This document shows, one piece after another, positions 1 through 5,371 of a stretch of 5,725 bases of DNA. The position numbers were made by a program, and so were the translations under genes. Numbering within the stretch: the first letter of the stretch is position 1; each line of letters opens with the position of its first letter. Under the pieces are notes generated by a model. It saw nothing but the letters and a program-made list of their open reading frames with translations. It was not told where the DNA came from and ran no database searches. Source of the DNA: Candidatus Latescibacterota bacterium (lineage in GTDB: Bacteria > Latescibacterota > UBA2968 > UBA8231); the NCBI GenBank assembly GCA_022825185.1, contig JAJDYK010000092.1:1-5725 (forward strand). The letters are read 5' to 3'.

Positions 1-68
1 AAGACTTGGGCGCTGCCGAAGGATTTGCAGATACCTGCCATCTGCAACAGAGGTGCGGTATGGCCCAT
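1..68 (-). CDS. Sugar ABC transporter ATP-binding protein, N-terminal fragment (cut by window edge)
   Basis: Reading the minus strand from the ATG at 68-66 gives 22 codons before the window ends. The peptide reads MGHTAPLLQMAGICKSFGSA and then QV. The stretch PLLQMAGICKSFG matches the usual N-terminus of RbsA/MglA/XylG-type ATPases (pattern PLLEMRGISKSFGGV), which have two ATPase domains and energise sugar import at the inner membrane. The Walker A motif would lie just outside the window. The ATG comes one base after the TAG of the binding-protein gene, and I see no good Shine-Dalgarno sequence, so translation is probably coupled to the upstream gene. An in-frame ATG at 41 is the alternative start, but it would remove the first conserved residues. 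The permease gene is expected further downstream. The call rests on a short peptide plus gene order. Confidence 0.8.
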   Translation of the reverse strand, partial: MGHTAPLLQMAGICKSFGSAQV

Positions 69-69
69 A

Positions 70-1242
70 CTAGTGATCGGGAATCAACTGCTCGTAGCCG
101 GCGAGTTCGGGCTTGTCCTTTAGGGCGGCCAAGTGTGCGACAAAGGCTTCCTGCGGGAAGACGAAGTCGAAGCCTGGCTCGCCTTGGCATTCGTATTCGG
201 GGTAGAATTGACAGATGTTGGCCGGGTGGACCATCACGTGGTTGACGGTGACAGCCGGCGGCACGTCGTGGCCGGCTAGGCGCATTAGGCTCAGCGGGAT
301 GAGATAGTTGCCGTAGCGCTCGGGGAAATAGGCGACCGAGGCGATGAAGTTCTCCTCAGCGACCATCGTCTCCAACTCATCGGCCCCCTTGCCGACGACC
401 AGCGCGTCTGCGCCGCGTCCCTGCTGCTGCACGGCGCGCAACATGCCAGAGACCGATTGGTCGTTGATCGCGGTGATCAGGATCGGCGCACCTTGGGGAA
501 TGCGACCGAGCGCGTTGCTCATCTGCTGGAAAGAGTACTGCAGCGTATTCTTGGTGTCGATGCGGATGATGCGCTCGGGCGGGAAACCGGGCAGCGAGGC
601 GAGGAAGCCGGCGATTTGGCCCTCCGTGCGCATGGCGGGGATCGCACCCGACTGCGGCAGTTCGCCGACGACGAAGTATCCCTCCGCGAGCGCCCGGTCG
701 CCGAAGCGCACCTTGGCCGCTTGCGCCAGATAGGAGCCGCCCATAAAGCCCGAGCGGGGGTTGTTGGCACCGAAGTAGATGGCACCCGGCATGGGAATGT
801 CGATGGCGACCACGCCGATCTGCTTGCGGTTGAAGTGCTGCATGATTGCCGGGCCAAAATTGACGTCGGTTTGGAACTCAATGCAGAAGTCAACTTGACG
901 CCGGGCAAAGCTCTCGGCGTTGGCCAAAGCGGTCGGCCCGTCGAGCCGGTTGTCGGCGATCAGCAGTTCGATGCCAGCGGCCTCGGCGTTGCGCTCAATG
1001 CTCTGTTCGACCTTGATGCCAAAGCTGATGTCGCGCTGCAGGTTGGCAAAGCCGAAGACTAGGGTTTCGCCATTTTTAGGGGGCGAGTTTTGCGCAGCTT
1101 CGGCGGCCATTGCTTGCAGCGCTGCGGACGGGAGCATCAGACCGTCGTAGGTCGCCGGATCGAAGCCGTGGAACCCCTCGCTCGATGCTGAAATCGGGGC
1201 GCAGAACAAACAGGCGGCGAGAATAAGTCGAATCGAAATCAT
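70..1242 (-). CDS. Periplasmic sugar-binding protein of an ABC transporter (type 1 periplasmic-binding fold)
   Basis: A 390-residue secreted solute-binding protein, probably delivering a sugar or sugar derivative to the importer whose ATPase follows one base later. Residues 1-20 form a Sec signal peptide: R5, a hydrophobic core, and likely cleavage after ISA or SAS near residue 19-21. An LAAC lipobox-like string at 8-11 lies too early in the hydrophobic core to be a likely lipidation site. The mature part has the features of the ribose/galactose-binding family (Peripla_BP_4): a first strand LVFGFANLQ at 61-69, AIDIPMPGAIYFGANN at 146-161, AINDQSVSGMLRAVQQQG at 258-275 followed by VVGKGADE, and FPERYG at 306-311. 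I chose the ATG at 1242, preceded by GAAAG seven bases upstream. The frame stays open to a TTG at 1302, but the promoter -10 box lies inside that extension. C344 and C352 may form a disulphide. The ligand is unknown. Confidence 0.88.
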   Translation of the reverse strand: MISIRLILAACLFCAPISASSEGFHGFDPATYDGLMLPSAALQAMAAEAAQNSPPKNGETLVFGFANLQRDISFGIKVEQSIERNAEAAGIELLIADNRLDGPTALANAESFARRQVDFCIEFQTDVNFGPAIMQHFNRKQIGVVAIDIPMPGAIYFGANNPRSGFMGGSYLAQAAKVRFGDRALAEGYFVVGELPQSGAIPAMRTEGQIAGFLASLPGFPPERIIRIDTKNTLQYSFQQMSNALGRIPQGAPILITAINDQSVSGMLRAVQQQGRGADALVVGKGADELETMVAEENFIASVAYFPERYGNYLIPLSLMRLAGHDVPPAVTVNHVMVHPANICQFYPEYECQGEPGFDFVFPQEAFVAHLAALKDKPELAGYEQLIPDH

Positions 1243-1272
1243 AGATACACTTTCGTTTGGAAATGGGCTGAG

Positions 1273-1302
1273 AATATACGGAGCAGCTAGCGAGTAGCTC
1301 AA
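1273..1302 (-). promoter_or_regulatory. Probable sigma70-type promoter of the ABC transporter operon
   Basis: On the minus strand, TTGAGC (1302-1297, four of six matches to TTGACA) is followed by an 18-base spacer and TATATT (1278-1273, five of six matches to TATAAT). Transcription would start near 1265, leaving a leader of about 23 bases before the ATG at 1242. This supports the shorter start of the binding protein. A GCTAGC palindrome lies inside the spacer and could be part of an operator, but no regulator gene is in view. Confidence 0.55.
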
Positions 1303-1322
1303 GGCGCAGGGCCTCAGCCTAC

Positions 1323-1351
1323 TTTTCAGGAGCGATGCGGTTCGTTAATAT
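1323..1351 (+). promoter_or_regulatory. Weak candidate promoter for the divergent M24-phosphatase-dehydratase operon
   Basis: TTTTCA at 1323-1328 (four of six matches to the -35 consensus), a 17-base spacer and TAATAT at 1346-1351 (four of six matches to the -10 consensus) face the plus-strand operon. The leader would be about 90 bases. A perfect TTGACA at 1374-1379 lies downstream but has no -10 box at the right distance. The whole 1243-1446 interval separates two divergent operons and must hold both promoters. I see no regulator gene and no clear riboswitch in it. Confidence 0.25.
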
Positions 1352-1446
1352 GTCCGTCCTGTTGCAGTTGCGATTGACAGAAACCAAGCCGCATACAGCG
1401 CCCGCAGCGAAGGGATGCTGGCGGTAGTGCCGAAAAGGAAAATGCA

Positions 1447-2583
1447 ATGCTAACCAAAGAAGGATGCCGCTCGCGGCAGCAGCGCCTGTGTGCGCGGCTA
1501 GCCGAACTCGACATCGATGTGGCCGTGATCAACCATCCGAAGGAAATCTACTACTTCACCGGGATCATCATCCCCGAGGAATTCCCCGGCCCACCGGCGA
1601 TCTTTTGGCTGGGGGCCGATGGGCGGTCCTTGCTGGTCGCGCATACTGACGAAGGCGAGCCGTGCGCCGACGAGTGTTTCACCTTTCCTCTCAGCGTCGG
1701 CGGCACGGTCACGCCCGATTTGCGTGAGGTGATAAGCGGGCTAATCGTCGATACGCTGCGGGCCAAAAAGCCGGCGGCTAGCCGCCTAGGCTGGCAGAGC
1801 GAGTTTTTGCCGCGTCGCTTGGGACAGGCGATCGAAGAAGGGCTGGGTAAAACGCCCGCATGGGTCGCAATCGATGACCTACTCGCCGACATGCAGGAGG
1901 TCAAGGACCCCGACGAAATCGAGCTGTTGCGCAAGGTAGTGCAGGTCGATCTAGCCGCATACGCCGCGGCGGAAGCGGCGATGGCTCCGGGCGTCAGCGA
2001 GCTGGAGGTGCTAGCGGCAGCGCAACGAGCAGCGCATCTTGCCGCTGGTGAGAAGGTTTTTCACGACGGCGACTACCAGTGCGGCGAGTTGGGCGGTTTT
2101 GCGCGCAATCGCCCGATTGAGGCTGGGGAAATCTACGTCATCGACGCTTGGTCGGTGTACCGCGGCTACTGGGCCGACTTGTGCCGCAGCTTTGCAGTGG
2201 GCGAGCCGACTGAGGTGCAGCACTCCGTCTTCGAGCACGTCAAGGGTTTTCACGACCGCGTCGGCGAGTACTTGCGGCCGGGCAAGGACGGCAGCGAATG
2301 CGCAGTGGCCATGGACGCCTATATCCGCGAGCATCCCAAATTGGCCGACGTCGGCTTGATCCACCACGCCGGGCACAACATCGGCCTGCGGGCGCACCAG
2401 ATGCCCGATCTCAACAAGGAGCGCGGCGGCACCTTGCGCGTGGGCAATGTGGTCTCAGTCGAGCCGGGGGCCTATATCCCCGAGGCACGGGCAGGGGTGC
2501 GGCTGGAAAATATGTACCTGATTACCGAGGGCGGCTTGGAGAACCTTTCGCCGTATCCAATGGAATTGGGGGCGCACTGTTGA
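1447..2583 (+). CDS. M24-family metallohydrolase (Xaa-Pro aminopeptidase/prolidase-like)
   Basis: A 378-residue cytoplasmic protein with the two-domain M24B layout. The creatinase-type N-terminal domain covers about 1-150 and contains the IYYFTG motif at 34-39. The pita-bread catalytic domain follows from about 155, after the usual EVKDPDEIELLRK linker. All five dinuclear-metal ligands are visible: D233 (VIDAW), D244 (YWADLCRSF), H310 (HHAGHNIG), E339 (VEPGAY) and E354 (VRLENMYLI). The second conserved histidine is H317 (AHQMP). Metal retention favours a true metallo-peptidase or amidase over a creatinase, which lacks these ligands. Other non-peptidase M24 enzymes exist (ectoine hydrolase, DddP), so the substrate is open. 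The ATG is preceded by AAGGA at 1435-1439, seven bases upstream. It is the first gene of a three-gene operon divergent from a sugar ABC importer, so the substrate may be a small imported conjugate rather than a dipeptide. Confidence 0.88.
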   Translation: MLTKEGCRSRQQRLCARLAELDIDVAVINHPKEIYYFTGIIIPEEFPGPPAIFWLGADGRSLLVAHTDEGEPCADECFTFPLSVGGTVTPDLREVISGLIVDTLRAKKPAASRLGWQSEFLPRRLGQAIEEGLGKTPAWVAIDDLLADMQEVKDPDEIELLRKVVQVDLAAYAAAEAAMAPGVSELEVLAAAQRAAHLAAGEKVFHDGDYQCGELGGFARNRPIEAGEIYVIDAWSVYRGYWADLCRSFAVGEPTEVQHSVFEHVKGFHDRVGEYLRPGKDGSECAVAMDAYIREHPKLADVGLIHHAGHNIGLRAHQMPDLNKERGGTLRVGNVVSVEPGAYIPEARAGVRLENMYLITEGGLENLSPYPMELGAHC

Positions 2584-3371
2584 GCGAGGTACTCGAATTT
2601 GCCGAAGACCTCGCCCGGGGCGCTGGTGTGCTAATCGCCCAAGCACGGGCGGACCGAGCACTGGATCTGAGCTACAAGGAAGGGACTGAGCTGTTGACGT
2701 CGGCCGATCTTCAGGCCGATCAGCTCATCCGCAGCGAGATCGAAAAGACCTTCCCCAACCACTACATCCTCTCCGAAGAGTCTTCACCTCACCTTACAGA
2801 CCCGGCGCAACTGCGCGGCCCCTTGTGGGTCATTGACCCGATTGACGGCACCGTCAACTACGCCTATAACCAGCAGCAAGTAGCCGTGTCCATTGCCTTT
2901 GCCAAAGGCGGTCAAGTGCAGGTCGGGGTAGTGCGCTGTCCGTTTGTGGACGAGACCTTTACCGCCCGGCGCGGTGCAGGTGCTTGGCTCAACGGTCGCG
3001 CCATCCGAACCAGCGAGTGTAGCGAGCTATCCCGCGCCCTGATCGGCACGGGCTTTCCCTACGCCGCCGAAGGCAGAGTGGCGCTGGTGGATCGCTTGCA
3101 CCGCGTGCTCGGACACTGCCGCGACATCCGCCGCGTAGGCTCGGCCGCCATTGATCTCTGTTGGGTGGCGATGGGCCGGCTCGACGGCTTTTACGAGGCG
3201 CTCAAGCCCTGGGACTTGGCGGCCGCGGCCCTGATTGCGCGGGAGGCGGGCGCTCGCGTCGGTCACTTACAGCCCGTGGATGGCGAGCTACCGGAAGAAT
3301 TATACGGCCGCGACCTAGTCGCCGCCGCGCCGGGAATCTACGAACAACTGGTCGCACTGTTGCGCAAATAA
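2580..3371 (+). CDS. Inositol monophosphatase family protein (Mg-dependent sugar or polyol phosphatase)
   Basis: A 263-residue protein of the IMPase/FIG superfamily, at the usual family length. It would hydrolyse a phosphate monoester in the cytoplasm using Mg2+. The metal-site signatures are present: E66 in SEESSP, D86 and D89 with T91 in WVIDPIDGTVNY (83-94), and D212 in KPWDLAAAALIAREAG (209-224). The K33/E34 and T37-T40 region (YKEGTELLTSAD) matches the conserved N-terminal loop. I chose the TTG at 2580, which overlaps the M24 stop in a TTGA arrangement and has a GGAATTGGGGG run just upstream. The open frame extends back to an ATG at 2298, but that extension only mirrors the M24 gene in another frame. 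The family also contains histidinol-phosphate, PAP and fructose-bisphosphate phosphatases. Because it lies between an M24 hydrolase and a sugar-acid dehydratase, a sugar or polyol phosphate is the likelier substrate. Confidence 0.9.
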   Translation: MSEVLEFAEDLARGAGVLIAQARADRALDLSYKEGTELLTSADLQADQLIRSEIEKTFPNHYILSEESSPHLTDPAQLRGPLWVIDPIDGTVNYAYNQQQVAVSIAFAKGGQVQVGVVRCPFVDETFTARRGAGAWLNGRAIRTSECSELSRALIGTGFPYAAEGRVALVDRLHRVLGHCRDIRRVGSAAIDLCWVAMGRLDGFYEALKPWDLAAAALIAREAGARVGHLQPVDGELPEELYGRDLVAAAPGIYEQLVALLRK

Positions 3372-3383
3372 CGAGGAGATCCC

Positions 3384-4544
3384 ATGAAAATCAGTGACAT
3401 CAAAGCCTATCCAACTTGGGTCGGCCACCGCAATCAGCTCATCGTCAAGGTCGAGACCGACGAGGGCATCCACGGCTGGGGAGAGTCGGGGTTGTCGGGA
3501 CGCGAGCTGGCCGTAGTGGGCGCGGTGCGGCACTACCGAGAGTTTTTGCTCGGCCGCGACCCACGCGAAATTGGGCGGCTCTGGCAGGAGATGTACCGCG
3601 GCCAGTACTTTGAAGGCGGACGGGTGTTGACCGCGGCGATTTCGGCCATCGACATCGCTTTACACGACGTGGTGGGCAAGGCCCTCGGCGTGCCGGTCTA
3701 TCAGCTTTTGGGGGGCAAGCAGCGCGAGTGGGTGCCCTGCTTTGCGACGACCGGAGCACCGGACCTAGAGACCTTGGTCAACAACTGCAAGCTACTGTTG
3801 GACAAGGGGTGGGACGTGATCCGCACGGGAATGGCCCAGCGCAAACAGTACGACGATGAACTGCTGTTCGAGCCGCGCGAGTCCATCGGCATCACCGCGG
3901 CTTGGCTGACTGAAGTGCGCCGTGAAATTGGTCCCGATCCGGTCTTGGGCATTGACTATCACCATCGGCTGACGGTCGCCGAGAGCGCGTCGTTCTGCCA
4001 GAAGATGCCGCCGGGGACGCTCGACTTTCTCGAAGAACCCATTCGCGACGAGTGTCCCGAAGCCTACGAATCGCTCCGCACCATGACCGACGTGCCGTTT
4101 GCCATCGGCGAGGAATTTGCCAGCAAGTGGCAGTTTTTGCCCTATCTCGAACGGGGCATCACGCAGTTTGCGCGGATCGACGTGTGCAATGTCGGCGGGC
4201 TGACCGAGTCGATGAAGGTGGCGAGCTTAGCCGAATCCCACTACATCGACTTGATGCCACACAACCCACTGGGGCCGATCTGCACCGCTGCGACCGTGCA
4301 TCTGGCGGCGGCAGTGCCCAACTTCGCGTGGCTCGAACACCGCGTGACGCCGACGGAAGCGGGGAAATTCATGGACGAAGATTTGTTTCCGATGCAGTGC
4401 GAATTGGTAGGGTCGATGTTGAAGGTGCCCGAGGGGCCGGGGCTGGGCGTGGAGTTCAACGAAGAGCTGGCCAAGGAACAGGAATTCAAGTTTTGGGAAG
4501 CGCCGCATTTGCGCCGGCGGGATGGGTCGCATACGAACTGGTAG
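3384..4544 (+). CDS. Mandelate racemase/enolase superfamily protein, galactonate dehydratase-like
   Basis: A 386-residue enzyme with the capping domain (about 1-115) and (beta/alpha)7-beta barrel of the enolase superfamily, which abstracts the proton alpha to a carboxylate. The barrel shows metal ligands D191 (DYHHR), E217 (FLEEPI) and E243 (IGEEF), and the acid/base residues H193 and H293 (MPHNPLGPI, 291-299). D266 (ARIDVCNVGGLT) and E318 (WLEH) are also present. D191-x-H193 and PHNPLGPI are the pattern of the D-galactonate dehydratase group, so dehydration of an aldonic acid to a 2-keto-3-deoxy acid is the best guess. The position often held by lysine on the second barrel strand is R147 (DVIRTGM), so exact substrate and stereochemistry are uncertain. 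AGGAG at 3374-3378 lies five bases before the ATG, and the gene starts 12 bases after the phosphatase stop. Translation ends at adjacent in-frame stops, TAG then TGA. Confidence 0.88.
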   Translation: MKISDIKAYPTWVGHRNQLIVKVETDEGIHGWGESGLSGRELAVVGAVRHYREFLLGRDPREIGRLWQEMYRGQYFEGGRVLTAAISAIDIALHDVVGKALGVPVYQLLGGKQREWVPCFATTGAPDLETLVNNCKLLLDKGWDVIRTGMAQRKQYDDELLFEPRESIGITAAWLTEVRREIGPDPVLGIDYHHRLTVAESASFCQKMPPGTLDFLEEPIRDECPEAYESLRTMTDVPFAIGEEFASKWQFLPYLERGITQFARIDVCNVGGLTESMKVASLAESHYIDLMPHNPLGPICTAATVHLAAAVPNFAWLEHRVTPTEAGKFMDEDLFPMQCELVGSMLKVPEGPGLGVEFNEELAKEQEFKFWEAPHLRRRDGSHTNW

Positions 4545-4562
4545 TGACTATTTTGAACCTTC

Positions 4563-4601
4563 CTCCAAATTAGTCGGACTTTTTTGGAGTTTACTCCAAA
4601 A
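4563..4601. repeat. Three-arm inverted-repeat cluster between convergent genes, possible terminator
   Basis: CTCCAAA at 4563-4569 and 4594-4600 flanks the complementary TTTGGAG at 4583-4589, so the middle arm can pair with either side but not both. The right-hand hairpin is TTTTGGAG (4582-4589), loop TTTA, CTCCAAAA (4594-4601), and extends to nine pairs if the T and A at the loop ends pair. The left-hand structure runs CTCCAAATTAGTC (4563-4575), one central G, then GACTTTTTTGGAG (4577-4589), with two mismatches. The site sits between convergent stops at 4544 and 4618, which favours a termination role. However, the T and A runs lie inside the stem rather than after it. A degenerate mobile-element end is an alternative. 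Confidence 0.6.
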
Positions 4602-4617
4602 TGGTCAAGCCGCGCCC

Positions 4618-5265
4618 CTAGGTACAGAGCAGTCGAGGCAACGCTGAAATATCGTCTATGACCGCAACTTTGGGAACTTCGTCAAATTCACTTTTGCTCG
4701 TCGCGCCTGATAGTACCGCAATAAAGGGCACCTTGGCCCGTTCGGCCGTTAGCGCATCAATCGTACTGTCGCCGACGTAAAGCACGTCATTGGCATCCAT
4801 TTGCATTCTAGCGATAGAGGCTATCAAACCGCCGGGATGTGGTTTGTGTTCGGCAACATCTTCTCCGCCGATGATGACGCCAAAACGATCAGATAGCCCT
4901 TCTCTTGCTAGAATTTCCTCAATTCTATAACGAAACTTCGTTGACACGATCCCCAATGCAAAACCCATTTCGATCAACCGCTCCGTTGTCGCGGGAACGC
5001 TAGCAAACATAGACGTTAAATCTACCATAACCTGATCGGCTCGTTCGACAAAGTTGCTTATAAACAAACTGACGTTCTGATTGTCGGTTTGCCCAGTCAG
5101 ACTTAGAAAGGTGTCCTCCAGGGATATACCAATAGTTCGCTTGATTCGCTCATCATCGGCTCGGGGCAAATTCAACCTTTCCAGCGCAAAATTAACACAC
5201 TCAATGATGCCTTTTGTTGAATCTGCTAGTGTAAGGTCGAAGTCAAAAATGATCGCCCGAGCCAT
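4618..5265 (-). CDS. HAD-superfamily hydrolase, phosphoglycolate phosphatase/PpaX-like
   Basis: A 215-residue cytoplasmic HAD phosphatase with a helical cap inserted after motif I (subfamily IA layout). Motif I is FDFDLTLADS with nucleophile D8 and acid/base D10, motif II is VSTK (S108 or T109), motif III is K141 in HKPHP, and motif IV is VGDSTIDALTA with D166 and D170. The length and the VSTKFRYRIEEIL stretch (107-119) resemble phosphoglycolate phosphatases and pyrophosphatase PpaX. The substrate cannot be decided from sequence. Motif I has DLT where DGT is commonest. I chose the ATG at 5265; an in-frame TTG at 5292 would add nine residues. Neither start has a strong ribosome binding site. 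The gene is far more AT-rich than its neighbours and lies between two palindromic elements, so separate acquisition is possible. Confidence 0.87.
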   Translation of the reverse strand: MARAIIFDFDLTLADSTKGIIECVNFALERLNLPRADDERIKRTIGISLEDTFLSLTGQTDNQNVSLFISNFVERADQVMVDLTSMFASVPATTERLIEMGFALGIVSTKFRYRIEEILAREGLSDRFGVIIGGEDVAEHKPHPGGLIASIARMQMDANDVLYVGDSTIDALTAERAKVPFIAVLSGATSKSEFDEVPKVAVIDDISALPRLLCT

Positions 5266-5320
5266 AGCTTGTCGTGCGAATCCCTTTCCCAATATGGTGC
5301 GATGCGCCTGTTACCAACGA

Positions 5321-5361
5321 TAGGGCGTACAACGCGGGCCAATATAGCGTCGCACGCCCTA
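5321..5361 (-). repeat. 15-bp inverted repeat forming an RNA hairpin downstream of the lactonase gene
   Basis: Arms TAGGGCGTACAACGC (5321-5335) and GCGTCGCACGCCCTA (5347-5361) enclose an 11-base loop. In the plus-strand sense two positions are A/C mismatches. In the minus-strand transcript the same positions become G-U wobbles, so all 15 pairs form. This points to a structure selected in the minus-strand RNA, which is the direction of the lactonase ending at 5372. No U-run follows the stem, so a classic intrinsic terminator is not shown. It could instead be a REP-like intergenic palindrome or a 3'-end stabilising hairpin. Confidence 0.6.
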
Positions 5362-5371
5362 CCTTTTATCC

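Noticed and set aside
25..47. Perfect 8-bp inverted repeat TTGCAGAT/ATCTGCAA that looks like a terminator after the binding protein
   Set aside because: It lies inside the coding start of the ABC ATPase on the minus strand, and no U-run follows. It is probably a chance coding palindrome.
6..1062. Plus-strand open frames opposite the binding-protein gene (6-245, 344-733, 457-1062)
   Set aside because: They are antisense shadows of a convincing conserved gene. Their translations are rich in arginine, alanine and serine and show no recognisable domain.
1210..1242. LAAC lipobox in the binding-protein signal peptide
   Set aside because: The cysteine would be residue 11, inside the hydrophobic core and followed by more hydrophobic residues. 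A Sec cleavage site near residue 19-21 fits better.
1374..1379. Perfect TTGACA -35 box in front of the M24 operon
   Set aside because: No -10-like hexamer lies 16-18 bases downstream. The nearest candidate, CATACA, is only 12 bases away.
2298..2579. Long N-terminal extension of the IMPase-family frame from an ATG at 2298
   Set aside because: The translated extension overlaps the conserved catalytic part of the M24 gene, is of shadow-like composition, and would make the phosphatase about 94 residues too long.
4052..4573. 173-residue plus-strand frame running past the dehydratase stop
   Set aside because: It is an out-of-frame shadow of the enolase-superfamily gene, with arginine-rich sequence and no motif.
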